A stretch of DNA of 64,000 bases from positions 2,639,501-2,703,500 of the forward strand of contig NZ_CP043930.1 of assembly GCF_009720525.1 (NCBI RefSeq). Direction: 5' to 3'. This stretch comes from Gimesia benthica (GTDB lineage Bacteria > Planctomycetota > Planctomycetia > Planctomycetales > Planctomycetaceae). The stretch's first letter is position 1. Each line of letters starts with the position of its first letter. Position numbers and translations under genes: made by a program. The notes beneath the pieces were generated by a model. The model made no database searches and was not told the DNA's origin. It saw only the letters and a list, made by a program, of their open reading frames with translations. This document shows positions 27,155-37,375 of the stretch, piece after piece.

Positions 27155-28992
27155 GCGTTGTGCACCCATCCCCCACCGGCCTGCAACCGATCCTGAAGCC
27201 TCAGGCACATCATGCGCCCGGTAATTTCTTTACGAAGTATATCTTCTCCACCGACCACAAGATCATCGCCATTCAGTTCCTGTTCACAACACTGCTGATG
27301 CTGATCGTCGGGGGTGCCCTCGCGCTGGCCGTCCGCTGGCAGCTCGCCTTCCCCTGGGAATCGATGCCCATCGTCGGCCCCTGGCTCTTCTCCGCCGAAG
27401 CAGGACAGATCTCGCCTGAGTTCTACACCATGCTCTTCACGATGCATGCCACCGTGATGATCTTCCTCGTCATCATCCCGATCCTCGCCGGAACCTTCGG
27501 CAACCTGCTCATCCCGCTGATGATCGGTGCCGACGATATGGCGTTCCCCAAACTCAATATGCTCAGCTACTGGTTCATCTGGCCCGCCATTATCTGTTTC
27601 GGTATGAGCTTCGCCTACGCCGGTGGGCCGGCAGCAGGCTGGACCGCTTACCCGGTTCTGGCCGACCTCCCCCAGGCAGCCCCCGGATCCGGAACCGCTC
27701 AGACCCTCTGGCTGCTGGGCGTCACTTTTGTCGGCTTCTCATCCATGATGGGGTCGATCAACTACATGACCACCATCATCAACATGCGGGCCCCCGGCAT
27801 GACGTTCTTCCGTCTGCCTCTGACCATCTGGGGTCTGTTCATCACCGCGATTCTGCAAGCCTTCGCTCTGCCCGTATTGACCGCAGGCGGCTTCATGCAG
27901 GTCACCGATCGTCTGCTGGGCACCTGTTTCTTCTACCCCTCGGGACTGATCATCAACAACGCTGATCCGACCATCGGCGGAGGACAGCCCCTGCTCTGGC
28001 AGCACCTGTTCTGGTTCTATTCGCACCCCGCCGTTTATATCATGTTACTCCCCGTGATGGGCATGATCTCGGATATGCTCAGCTGTATGGTCCGTAAGCC
28101 GATCTTCGGTTACCGACCGATGATCTTCTCCATGTCCGCGATCGCCAGCCTGGGCTTCATCGTCTGGGGACACCACATGTTTACCAGCGGTATGAACCCC
28201 GCCGTCGGGATGGCCTTCATGGTCGCCACTATGATGATCGCCCTCCCCTCTGCCGTGAAAACTTTCAACTGGACCGCCACCGTATGGGGCGGCAAAGTCG
28301 AATTCAATACCGTCACCCTCAACTGCATCGGCTTCCTGTCGATGTTCGTGGTCGGCGGTCTCAGCGGAATCTTCATGGCGGCAATCCCCGTGGACGTCTA
28401 CTTCCACGATACCTACTTCATCGTGGCCCACTTCCACTATGTACTCTTTGGTGCCACGCTGTTCGGCGTCTTTGCGGGAATCCATTTCTGGTTCCCCAAA
28501 ATGTTCGGACGCATGATGAACGAAAAACTGGGCAAAACCCACTTCCTGCTGACCTTCATCGGTGCCAACGGAACCTTCTTCCCGATGCACTTCCTGGGAA
28601 TGCAGGGCATGCCCCGCCGCTATGCCGATCCCTATCTGCACGGCTACCTCGAACACCTGCTCCCCATGAACCAGTTCATGACCATCTCGGCCATCCTCAT
28701 GGGGTCGGCCCAGATCCTGCTGTTCATCAATATTTTCTACAGCATGTTCTTCGGTCCCAAAGCCGGACGGAACCCCTGGAATGCAACCACCCTGGAATGG
28801 ACCGCACCGTCACCACCGCCTCACGGCAACTTTGACGAACCGCCCATCGTCTTCCATGGGCCCAATGAATACGCCGTGCATAACGGCGACAAAGATTTCC
28901 TGCTGCAGACCGAGAAAGAGTGTGAACCACCCAAACCGTCTGACACAGAACCAGAGAACAACACTGACAACGATCAGGAAACTTCCAGTTAA
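27151..28992 (+). CDS. coxA: Cytochrome c oxidase subunit I, A2 type
   Basis: A 613-residue catalytic subunit with 12 or more membrane helices. Haem and copper ligands present: His99 (low-spin haem), His292 and the Tyr296 cross-link partner (YSHPAVY), His341-His342, and the HDTYFIVAHFHY segment. The D-channel glutamate of A1 oxidases (HPEVY) is replaced by Ala, and the preceding YS pair is that of A2-type oxidases, which pump protons through Tyr-Ser instead. It reduces O2 to water. The C-terminal ~70 residues are a soluble, acidic extension. Coupled to coxB. Confidence 0.96.
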   Translation: MSVVHPSPTGLQPILKPQAHHAPGNFFTKYIFSTDHKIIAIQFLFTTLLMLIVGGALALAVRWQLAFPWESMPIVGPWLFSAEAGQISPEFYTMLFTMHATVMIFLVIIPILAGTFGNLLIPLMIGADDMAFPKLNMLSYWFIWPAIICFGMSFAYAGGPAAGWTAYPVLADLPQAAPGSGTAQTLWLLGVTFVGFSSMMGSINYMTTIINMRAPGMTFFRLPLTIWGLFITAILQAFALPVLTAGGFMQVTDRLLGTCFFYPSGLIINNADPTIGGGQPLLWQHLFWFYSHPAVYIMLLPVMGMISDMLSCMVRKPIFGYRPMIFSMSAIASLGFIVWGHHMFTSGMNPAVGMAFMVATMMIALPSAVKTFNWTATVWGGKVEFNTVTLNCIGFLSMFVVGGLSGIFMAAIPVDVYFHDTYFIVAHFHYVLFGATLFGVFAGIHFWFPKMFGRMMNEKLGKTHFLLTFIGANGTFFPMHFLGMQGMPRRYADPYLHGYLEHLLPMNQFMTISAILMGSAQILLFINIFYSMFFGPKAGRNPWNATTLEWTAPSPPPHGNFDEPPIVFHGPNEYAVHNGDKDFLLQTEKECEPPKPSDTEPENNTDNDQETSS

Positions 28993-29019
28993 CCCGCTAA
29001 CGAAGTGTTAAATAGTTTT

Positions 29020-29979
29020 ATGAACCAGCAACAATACCATCCGTGGCTCTTTCGCATCGCACTGGCGACCACCGTCGCTACGCTGCCACTGATGATTATG
29101 GGCGGACACGTTACTACCGAAGGCTACGGCATGGCCGTCGATGGCTGGCCCGGATCCGACGGACAGAACATGTTTACGTACCCCGTCTTCGGGCTCCCCA
29201 CGGATAAGTTTTTTGAGCATGTGCACCGACTGCTGGGAACACTGGTGGGCTTCCTGTCCATCATCCTGGTGATCGTCGCCTTCAAAGTGCAACCGCAAAA
29301 ATGGATTCGCAAGGTTGCGATCGCTGTCCTGATCTGCGTGATCATCCAAGGCATTCTGGGTGGTACACGCGTGACAGAAAACAGCGTCGGACTGGCGATG
29401 TCACACGGACTGTTCGCCGCCTGCGTCTTCACCCTGATGGCATTCCTCACCATGGCAACCGGCAAACGCTGGATCGAAAACAGCAACGATCCTCCCGAGC
29501 TTGCCCCAGGCTACGGACGCCGCCTGGCGATCACGGTCCCGCTAGTCGTCCTCTTTCAGTATTTCCTGGGAGGCTTCCTGAGCCACTTCAAAGTCGGCCT
29601 GCATCCCCACATGAGCTTTGCCTTGGTGGTCCTGGTTTTTGTGATTATCGAATTCCGCACGGCCCGCAAGACAGGAATTAAATGGCTGAAACGCCCTGCC
29701 ATGGGTATGCTGCATCTGGGAATCTTCCAGATCATGCTCGGCATCGGCGCCTGGCTGACCCGGTTCGGACTCCCCGCTGCCGGAATTATCGGTGAACCCG
29801 GCTCCCTGCAACAGTCGCTGTTCCGCACCGCGCACCTGATCACGGGGATTCTGTTCCTGATGACCACCACCCTGTATTCAGTCCGGGTCTTCCGGCTGCA
29901 CCAGTTAAATAAAAATCGTTCGTCAGAGCAAACTCTCTCTGCTACTGATTCCTTACCTGAGACTGAAGGTAATGCCTGA
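29020..29979 (+). CDS. ctaA: Haem A synthase
   Basis: A 319-residue COX15/CtaA-family membrane protein with eight predicted helices. It oxidises the methyl group of haem O to give haem A for subunit I. Haem-ligand histidines are in FEHVHRLLGTLVG and in FRTAHLITGI; GGTRVTENSVGLAMSHGLFA is the family signature around the second histidine. I use the ATG at MNQQQYHPWL rather than the earlier GTG because the family starts near there. It precedes ctaB by two bases. Confidence 0.92.
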   Translation: MNQQQYHPWLFRIALATTVATLPLMIMGGHVTTEGYGMAVDGWPGSDGQNMFTYPVFGLPTDKFFEHVHRLLGTLVGFLSIILVIVAFKVQPQKWIRKVAIAVLICVIIQGILGGTRVTENSVGLAMSHGLFAACVFTLMAFLTMATGKRWIENSNDPPELAPGYGRRLAITVPLVVLFQYFLGGFLSHFKVGLHPHMSFALVVLVFVIIEFRTARKTGIKWLKRPAMGMLHLGIFQIMLGIGAWLTRFGLPAAGIIGEPGSLQQSLFRTAHLITGILFLMTTTLYSVRVFRLHQLNKNRSSEQTLSATDSLPETEGNA

Positions 29980-29981
29980 AA

Positions 29982-30914
<933 letters not shown>

Positions 30915-30984
30915 GAACGTTCAGCATCACTGTTTTGAAGACCACGACCGTTTAACTGCCTGCGAAGCAAAGTGAAAGACGACA

Positions 30985-31998
30985 ATGAGTCACGAAAGTA
31001 ATTCGCCACAATACCGCATGGGACTTCCCATTCCACATTCCAAACTGGGCATGTGGCTCTTTCTGGCGACCGAGATCATGTTCTTTTCCGCGTTCATCGG
31101 GGCCTACATCGTCCTGCGTGCCGGCTCTCCCGGTTGGCCCACCGACCCCGACGTGACCCACCTGCGGATCTGGGCCGGCGGACTGAATACCTTCGTCCTG
31201 ATTCTCTCCAGTTACTTCGTCGTCATGGCCCTCGAAGGGATGAAGGCCCAAAACTTCTCCAAGGCACGCAAATACCTGCTGCTGACCTTCGTTCTGGGTT
31301 GTCTCTTCCTGGGAATCAAATCCTACGAGTACTCAGGCAAATTCAAATACGATATTCTCCCCGGACACATTCCCGAAACGCCTCAAATGGCCATCGACAA
31401 ATCGATGCGGGAAATGAAGCAGGTCATCGACAACCGCGCCATCGCCCTGTCAGGCGTCAAGGATCCGGAAAAAACCGAACCCACCGAAGACGCGGAATCG
31501 GTCGAAGAAGCCGGTGTCACCGATGAAAAAACCGAAGCCATCGTTCCCCCGGTCGAAGAGCTCCGCCAACAGCTGCAGACAGAACTCTCAGCCGAAGACA
31601 CACCGGCAGCCCGCAAAAAAGAACTCCAGGCCTACTTCGATCTCGAGACTGAATACCGCAAACTGAATAACCAGGCACTCGAAGAATCGATCACCGTTCC
31701 CGAAATGAACAAAGCCCTGGATACCCTGAGAGAAAACCCCGAATACGGTTCTCTCCTGGCCCCCGTGCATCATCTGCAACCCATTATTTATGGCAACCTC
31801 TTCGCTTCCGTCTACTTCCTGCTCACCGGCTTTCACGCACTGCATGTCATCATCGGCATGCTCCTGTTCGCGATTGTCCTCGTCCAGGGAAAACGACTCT
31901 GCGAAAAGTGGAATGACTATGTCGAAAACATCGGCCTCTACTGGCACTTCGTCGACCTGGTCTGGATCTTCCTGTTCCCGTTGATTTACATCCTTTGA
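30985..31998 (+). CDS. coxC: Cytochrome c oxidase subunit III with insert
   Basis: A 337-residue subunit III. Helices lie at residues ~20-45, 65-85, 95-115, 265-300 and 320-337, with conserved [26 protein letters not shown] and [18 protein letters not shown]. Between helices 3 and 4 (residues ~120-265) is an unusually long hydrophilic, acidic insert rich in Glu and Lys with coiled-coil potential ([17 protein letters not shown]). Usual subunit III proteins are ~200-270 residues. It stabilises the oxidase and its proton uptake. Position in the operon supports the call. Confidence 0.93.
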   Translation: MSHESNSPQYRMGLPIPHSKLGMWLFLATEIMFFSAFIGAYIVLRAGSPGWPTDPDVTHLRIWAGGLNTFVLILSSYFVVMALEGMKAQNFSKARKYLLLTFVLGCLFLGIKSYEYSGKFKYDILPGHIPETPQMAIDKSMREMKQVIDNRAIALSGVKDPEKTEPTEDAESVEEAGVTDEKTEAIVPPVEELRQQLQTELSAEDTPAARKKELQAYFDLETEYRKLNNQALEESITVPEMNKALDTLRENPEYGSLLAPVHHLQPIIYGNLFASVYFLLTGFHALHVIIGMLLFAIVLVQGKRLCEKWNDYVENIGLYWHFVDLVWIFLFPLIYIL

Positions 31999-32040
31999 TC
32001 ATCCAGCGATCTCCTTCAAGTTCGGAAAGACCGAAGTAAG

Positions 32041-32451
32041 ATGTCCCAAGAACCAGCTCATCCCGCCTCCAGCATCTACACGAAGATCTTCTACGCCCTC
32101 TGCTTCTGCACCGTGCTCTCGATTCTTTTCGATATCATCGATCTGCGTGAGAAAAATGTGGTCGGCATCAAGGGTGTCATCCTGCTGGCGTTCCTCGTGC
32201 TCGCCGTCGCCTGTGCCAAAGCTCTGTTCGTGCTGATCTACTTCATGCACCTCAAGTTTGAAGGCAAATGGAAATACGTTCTGCTCAGCCCGACGATCAT
32301 CCTCGCCATGGGGCTGACCATCGCCATGACCCCCGATATCGGCATTCATTACTACACCAGTGAAGCCCCCCAGATTGATTACCTGGAACAGGCACAGCAG
32401 GCCTCAGCCGACACTGCGCCCGACCAGCCCGAAACGAGTCATGTTGAGTAA
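32041..32451 (+). CDS. Cytochrome c oxidase subunit IV
   Basis: A 136-residue protein with three membrane helices (FYALCFCTVLSILFDIID, VILLAFLVLAVACAKALFVL, LSPTIILAMGLTIAMTPD), the pattern of prokaryotic cytochrome oxidase subunit IV. The helix-2/3 junction FVLIYFMHLKFEGKWKYV is characteristic. It is thought to help assemble the CuB site. The C-terminal tail is soluble. Its last 11 bases overlap the start of the next gene. Confidence 0.9.
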   Translation: MSQEPAHPASSIYTKIFYALCFCTVLSILFDIIDLREKNVVGIKGVILLAFLVLAVACAKALFVLIYFMHLKFEGKWKYVLLSPTIILAMGLTIAMTPDIGIHYYTSEAPQIDYLEQAQQASADTAPDQPETSHVE

Positions 32452-33409
32452 CACGCCCCCGCAGGAAACCGCCCGCGCGTCGCGGATTGTCGTGCAGGAT
32501 ATCTCGCACCATTACGGGCAACGCCGCGCCTTGAACCAGCTCAGTTTCGAAGTCCACACCGGCGAAATCTTCGGTCTGCTGGGTCCGAACGGCGGCGGAA
32601 AAACCACACTCTTTCGCCTGCTCTCGACCCTGCTCCCCCTGCAGGCCGGATCTGCGGAAATCGCGGGACTCGACCTGGCCACCCGATCGCAGGAAATCCG
32701 TAACCTGATCGGCGTCACTTTTCAGTCACCCAGCCTGGACGGCAAACTCACGGTCCAGGAAAACCTCAAACACCAGGCTCACCTGTATGGCATCTCCGGA
32801 GCCCTCATGCGGGACCGCATCGCCAATGCCCTGTCCCGCCTGGGTCTGACCGACCGCAAAGGGGATCTGGCGGAATCCCTCTCGGGCGGCCTCAAGCGGC
32901 GCGTGGAAATCGCCAAGGGCCTGCTGCACTCTCCCCGTGTACTCCTGCTCGATGAACCCAGCACCGGCCTCGACCCCGGCGCCCGGCATGATCTCTGGAA
33001 ATACCTCAAACAACTCCAGCAGGAGAACGGCGTCACCATCCTGATCACCACACACCTCATGGAAGAAGCAGAACACTGTGACCGCCTGGGAATTTTAAAC
33101 CGGGGCGAACTCGTCACCTGTGGTACTCCCGACGAATTGCGGGCTTCGGTTGGCGGCGACTGTCTGACCATCCAGGCCGAGCATCCCGACGAACTCGCCC
33201 GACTCATCACTGAGAAGTTCGGCGTTTCCCCACAGCGCATCAACGCCAGCCTCCGACTGGAACACCCCCGCGGACACGAATTCCTCAAAGATCTGATCGA
33301 CGCCTTTCCCGACCAGGTCACTTCCGTTTCCCTGGGCAAACCGACGCTGGAAGATGTCTTCATCCATGAAACCGGTCACCAGTTCTGGCAGGCGGAGGAA
33401 TCGGAATGA
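32441..33409 (+). CDS. ABC-2 exporter ATPase
   Basis: A 322-residue ABC ATPase of the CcmA/NatA/DrrA type. Walker A GPNGGGKTT, signature LSGGLKRRVEIAKGLL, Walker B VLLLDEPSTGLDP and the switch ITTHLMEEAEHCDRL are all present. The C-terminal ~90 residues are the extra domain seen in this subfamily. It powers the permease encoded next, with an ATGA overlap. Being inside the oxidase operon suggests a role in export or assembly linked to respiration, for example copper or haem handling, but the substrate is unknown. Confidence 0.93.
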   Translation: MLSNTPPQETARASRIVVQDISHHYGQRRALNQLSFEVHTGEIFGLLGPNGGGKTTLFRLLSTLLPLQAGSAEIAGLDLATRSQEIRNLIGVTFQSPSLDGKLTVQENLKHQAHLYGISGALMRDRIANALSRLGLTDRKGDLAESLSGGLKRRVEIAKGLLHSPRVLLLDEPSTGLDPGARHDLWKYLKQLQQENGVTILITTHLMEEAEHCDRLGILNRGELVTCGTPDELRASVGGDCLTIQAEHPDELARLITEKFGVSPQRINASLRLEHPRGHEFLKDLIDAFPDQVTSVSLGKPTLEDVFIHETGHQFWQAEESE

Positions 33410-34257
33410 ATCAGAACATGCCCGCTGTCCACAAACCCGCGTTCGTCCTGCCGATCCTGACACTCGCCCACCGCGAGGTCGTCCGCTTTGTCAGACAGCG
33501 CACCCGCGTCATCGGGGCTCTGATCCAACCGGTCCTGTTCTGGATCCTCTTCGGAGCCGGACTCCGCGGCTCGTTCCAGGCCCCCGCCTGGGCGCCCGCC
33601 GGCATGACCTACCAGGAATACTTCTTCCCCGGCGTCGCCGTGATGATTTTGATGTTCACCGCCATCTTCTCCACGATCTCAATCATTGAAGACCGCAAAG
33701 AAGGCTTCCTGCAGGGCGTACTCGTCGCGCCGGTTCCCCGCACCTCGATCGTCCTGGGCAAGCTGCTGGGCGGCACGATTCTGGCCGTTTTACAAGCTGT
33801 CCTGTTCCTTTTCCTGGGACCTTTGCTGAATCTCGTCGGACTGGCTCCCGACTTTGAAACAGGTGTCACCCTCGCTGGTCTGATCCCTCTGATTCTGTTT
33901 CTGTTCCTGCTCGGCTTCAGTCTGACCGCTTTAGGCTACCTCATCGCCTGGCCCATGGAATCGACTCAGGGCTTTCACGCCATCATGTCGGTCTTCCTGA
34001 TGCCCATGTGGCTGCTCTCAGGCTCCTTTTTCCCCGCGGGCGATTCGGGCTGGCTCTCGTGGATCATTCGCGCCAACCCCTTAACCTACGGCGTCACCGG
34101 TCTCCGTCGGATTCTGTCATCTGCAGAAACGCTCCCGACAGCCCCCGGCAATCCGTCAATGATTGTCTGCCTGACCGTCACCGCCGTCGTGTGTATAATC
34201 TATGTAGTTCTTGCCATCTGGATGACCGGAAAGCGGGCCACCCGTAACGCCCGTTGA
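33406..34257 (+). CDS. ABC-2 type permease
   Basis: A 283-residue membrane protein with six helices. Typical ABC-2 permease segments are IQPVLFWILFGAGLRGSF, GVAVMILMFTAIFSTISIIE, DRKEGFLQGVLVAPVPRT and SVFLMPMWLLSGSFFPAG. It pairs with the upstream ATPase; the start overlaps its stop as ATGA. Such pairs export drugs, lipids, polysaccharide or cofactors. Nothing in the sequence sets the substrate. Confidence 0.92.
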   Translation: MNQNMPAVHKPAFVLPILTLAHREVVRFVRQRTRVIGALIQPVLFWILFGAGLRGSFQAPAWAPAGMTYQEYFFPGVAVMILMFTAIFSTISIIEDRKEGFLQGVLVAPVPRTSIVLGKLLGGTILAVLQAVLFLFLGPLLNLVGLAPDFETGVTLAGLIPLILFLFLLGFSLTALGYLIAWPMESTQGFHAIMSVFLMPMWLLSGSFFPAGDSGWLSWIIRANPLTYGVTGLRRILSSAETLPTAPGNPSMIVCLTVTAVVCIIYVVLAIWMTGKRATRNAR

Positions 34258-34295
34258 ATCACACCGACCATCAAACGAGATTTGAAGTATTCAAA

Positions 34296-35696
34296 ATGAC
34301 TGAAACACCAAACAAACCTCCCCGCCGCATTCCCCTGATTCTGACGATTTCACTCTGGGTTCTCGTCGCCGTCAGTGCCTTCGCCACCTGGCAGCTCAAG
34401 AAGCAGAGCGACCTGGCCCTCGAACAGCGCAAAGCCGAACAGGCAGCCCAGGCTGAGGCGGAAAAAAACATGGAAGAGACTGAAGAGGTCAGTGTCAAAG
34501 GTCCCATCTGGCCCCAAGCAGGTATCGAAGATTTCAAGCTCACCGAACGCAGTGGCAAAACCATCACGAAGAAAGACCTGCTGGGAAAACCCTGGGTCGC
34601 CTGCTTCGTCTTCACCCGCTGCGCCGGTCCCTGCCCCCGCGTCTCCGGTCAGTTCTACCAGCTGCAGAAAGATCTCAAAGACCTCGACTTCCGCCTGGTC
34701 ACGATTACGGTCGACCCCAATCATGACACTCCCGAAGTCCTCTCTCAATACGCCGAGCTGATGGGCGCCGATCCCGAGAAATGGCTCTTCCTCACCGGCG
34801 ACCAGAAAGAGATCTTCCACCTCATCGAAAAAAGTTTTCTGATGCCTGTGGAGGAAAATGTCGGTCCTGCCCGCAAGCCTGGCTTTGAAGTCATTCACAC
34901 CACCAACGTGATGCTCGTTGGCCCCGATGGCCGCGTACTCCAGAAGTTCAACGCCGTCAACGACGCCGAAATGGCCGAGCTCCGCCGCGAAGTCCGCAAG
35001 CTCGTCAAAGCAGAATCGAAAGACAAAACAGACTCTGAGAAGAAAGCAGAAGCACCAGCCAAAGAAGAACCCAAGCCAGTCGCAAAGCCTCCGGCCAAAG
35101 CGGGTATGATCTCTTTGAGCACCTTACTGTTCCCTCTGCTGCTGGCACAGTCTGAAACCGAATCCGCCCCCGCTGCCCCTGCGGAGCCGGTCGTAGTCGA
35201 AACGGAAACCGTCGAGACTGTTACCGCAGCAAGCCCAGCAGGTCAGGCTCCCGACTGGGTCATGCAACTCCCTACCATCAACGCGGCCCTGAATGGTCTG
35301 GCCACGATTCTACTGATGGTCGGCTACGGATTCATCCGCAAAGGGGAACGGGAGAAACACAAGAAAACGATGCTCACCGCGTTTGGCACATCGGTCCTGT
35401 TTCTGGTCTTCTATCTGATCTACCACTTTGCCCTGCAGAGTTACACCGGCGATGCCTCCCGTAAATTTCAGGGAGAAGGCCTGATTCGCCCCGTGTATTA
35501 TTTCATTCTGATCACCCACGTGGTCCTGGCCGCCGCGGTGCCTGTTCTCGCCTGGATGACCATCCGCCGCGGACTCAAACAGCAGTGGGAAGCACACCGC
35601 CGCATCGCCAAAATCACATTTCCGATCTGGCTGTATGTCTCCATCACCGGCGTGGTGATCTATTTTATGCTTTATCATCTGCCCGGGGCCGCCTGA
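34296..35696 (+). CDS. SCO1 and DUF420 fusion protein
   Basis: A 466-residue fusion. After one N-terminal helix (residues ~12-32), residues ~70-225 form a SCO (SenC) thioredoxin-fold domain with the copper site C109-x3-C113 (TRCAGPCPRVSG) and His201 (VIHTTNVMLV). A Lys/Glu/Ala-rich linker with a short hydrophobic segment follows. Residues ~330-466 are a four-helix DUF420 domain with histidines (YLIYHFALQSY, ILITHVVLAAA, YFMLYHLPG). SCO delivers copper to CuA of subunit II; DUF420 is the CtaM-like assembly family. Fusion puts both at one site. ATG chosen over an upstream TTG. Confidence 0.9.
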   Translation: MTETPNKPPRRIPLILTISLWVLVAVSAFATWQLKKQSDLALEQRKAEQAAQAEAEKNMEETEEVSVKGPIWPQAGIEDFKLTERSGKTITKKDLLGKPWVACFVFTRCAGPCPRVSGQFYQLQKDLKDLDFRLVTITVDPNHDTPEVLSQYAELMGADPEKWLFLTGDQKEIFHLIEKSFLMPVEENVGPARKPGFEVIHTTNVMLVGPDGRVLQKFNAVNDAEMAELRREVRKLVKAESKDKTDSEKKAEAPAKEEPKPVAKPPAKAGMISLSTLLFPLLLAQSETESAPAAPAEPVVVETETVETVTAASPAGQAPDWVMQLPTINAALNGLATILLMVGYGFIRKGEREKHKKTMLTAFGTSVLFLVFYLIYHFALQSYTGDASRKFQGEGLIRPVYYFILITHVVLAAAVPVLAWMTIRRGLKQQWEAHRRIAKITFPIWLYVSITGVVIYFMLYHLPGAA

Positions 35697-35712
35697 TCAA
35701 ACCAGTAATCAT

Positions 35713-35741
35713 TTGGCACAGCCCCGCCGGTCTGTTATCCT
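35713..35741 (+). promoter_or_regulatory. Candidate sigma-70-type promoter
   Basis: TTGGCA, a 17-base spacer, then TATCCT, 42 bases before the ATG of the following gene. Each hexamer has one or two differences from consensus. It would allow separate transcription of the small gene after the oxidase operon. Confidence 0.4.
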
Positions 35742-35782
35742 GATAATATTGAAGACGTTCCCGTTAACCGAGTTTCAGCATC

Positions 35783-36121
35783 ATGTGCAAACGATTTCGA
35801 TTTCTGCGATCCTGTTTTCTGGCCACAGCCCTGCTTGGCCTGTTCTCTAGTCCTGCGCTGATTCGCCCGGCTCAAGCCTGCCCGATGTGCAAGGAGTTGA
35901 ACGAAACCGATGATCGCAAACCCCGGGCCTACATGTACAGCATCGCTTTCATGCTTGCCATGCCCGCCATGATCTTCAGCGGCTTCGGCGTTGCCTTCTA
36001 CAAAATGAACCGCCGGGAACAGGATGCACTCCACAATTACGAAAACAACCGGGACCCGCAGCAGTCTGCCGCAGATCCCGGTTCGAATTCGATAATGGAT
36101 TCAGATCGCTCGCACGATTAG
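35783..36121 (+). CDS. Small membrane protein with CPMC motif
   Basis: A 112-residue protein with an N-terminal signal peptide (FLATALLGLFSSPALIRPAQA), then CPMCKELNETDD directly after the cleavage site, then one helix at residues ~54-76 and a hydrophilic tail. The CxxC could bind a metal or form a disulphide outside the membrane. Following the oxidase operon, an assembly role is possible but not shown. Its stop overlaps the stop of the convergent gene by three bases. Confidence 0.65.
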   Translation: MCKRFRFLRSCFLATALLGLFSSPALIRPAQACPMCKELNETDDRKPRAYMYSIAFMLAMPAMIFSGFGVAFYKMNRREQDALHNYENNRDPQQSAADPGSNSIMDSDRSHD

Positions 36122-37056
36122 TTCAAAGGCTGGCGACGCGGAGTATTCCAGACGGTCGCAGCCGATGGTGCAGGACGGAAAGCCCCTCTCGCGGCAGCAC
36201 TCCGTGAAGCAGAATCATCATAGGCGGATGTCGCCGGAGTCGCATTCAGCGAAGGAATCGTCTGCCAGTCGGAACCGGAATTAGATGTCAGCTGTGGTAC
36301 CTGCAGCATGGCAGGACTGGGAGGCAGAGCCGGACCAGAAATCGGATAAGTTCCCACACTGGCAGTACTCGCGTATGAAGTTGTGGCACCCGTTCCCCAG
36401 GAAGCAGCCGGCTGTGCAGTCACAGTAGGTGCCAGAGTCGGGTAGGCGCCCAGATCCAGCGACGTAGAAGACATCGGAGTCGGTGTCGGCACGGTCGAAG
36501 GTGTCGGTGTGGATGGAATTACGGTTGGCGAAGGACTGATCATCGAAGGCAGTCCGTTCATACCATTCACACAGTCCGTGCAGGTTGACTGAGGAGCCAT
36601 CACCTGAACCCGTTTGCGAACCTGGTAAGGCTGACGCACGTAAGTGGTTTCCTGACGATAGCAGGTCTGAGGAATCTGTTTGGTCACCATCTTGGGAACC
36701 CAGACTCGCTGCCAGCCACCTTCATCCACGGTCACCTGACGATAGGTCGTTACAGGCACGTTCCGTGTCTGAGGAATCATACGGTATTCGGTACAGATAA
36801 TGTCCTGGTAACAGATCTGCGGCGGAGGCGGAGTACACACACCCGGGCAGCAGGAAGTGACAGGAGCACAACGACGGAAATAACGCCGGGCCAGTTTGCG
36901 ACAACGATGTCCACAACGGCTGTGCTGCGGATAATAACAACCCATGCCACCACGGTTGAACAATCTGCGAAACAGATGCGCGTCGGCTTCGTTACTATCA
37001 GCAAAAATCAGAAACAGTGATGCGACTACAATGACATTTCGAATCCAGGGGGACAT
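36118..37056 (-). CDS. Secreted Cys/Pro-rich protein
   Basis: A 312-residue secreted protein. A signal peptide (VIVVASLFLIFADSNEADA) is followed by a Cys/Arg-rich stretch (GHRCRKLARRYFRRCAPVTS), a Pro/Tyr/Gln-rich region with repeated VPVTTYRQVTV and TYVRQPYQVRKRVQV units, and a Ser/Thr/Pro-rich C-terminal half. Proteins with RQVPxTxYRxV-like repeats are common in planctomycetes; their function is unknown and cell-envelope location is inferred. ATG follows AAAAGGAG. The open frame extends 38 codons upstream, but the ribosome site and signal peptide set the start here. Confidence 0.7.
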   Translation of the reverse strand: MSPWIRNVIVVASLFLIFADSNEADAHLFRRLFNRGGMGCYYPQHSRCGHRCRKLARRYFRRCAPVTSCCPGVCTPPPPQICYQDIICTEYRMIPQTRNVPVTTYRQVTVDEGGWQRVWVPKMVTKQIPQTCYRQETTYVRQPYQVRKRVQVMAPQSTCTDCVNGMNGLPSMISPSPTVIPSTPTPSTVPTPTPMSSTSLDLGAYPTLAPTVTAQPAASWGTGATTSYASTASVGTYPISGPALPPSPAMLQVPQLTSNSGSDWQTIPSLNATPATSAYDDSASRSAAARGAFRPAPSAATVWNTPRRQPLN

Positions 37057-37375
37057 CGAAAAACTCCTTTTTTGACTAAGTGTGCTGAAAGGCACTCCTT
37101 GATTTCGTTCCTGTTTCAGACTCACTGAAACCTGGGTTCCCCGAATGAGGTTCCCGAACGAATAACCCACCGTTCTTCTTTATCGGCATAATCGTTAAAG
37201 TCGCTTTATTTTAAATTTCCGGAATTCCAAAATTCATTTACTCCCGGTACCGGTGACATTTACCCCCGTTTTTGAGAAGATAGGGAGATTGAATCCGGGC
37301 AGCACCGCCATGCCCGTACCTAACATCATTCTATTTCTACACTTAACACACTAGAACACCCCCAAAGGAACCCCC
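37057..37375. other. Divergent intergenic region
   Basis: This 319-base gap separates the leftward secreted-protein gene from the rightward Dabb gene. It is AT-rich near 37195-37235 (CTTTATTTTAAATTTCCGGA) and should contain both promoters. No clear hexamer pair, repeat or gene. Confidence 0.35.
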
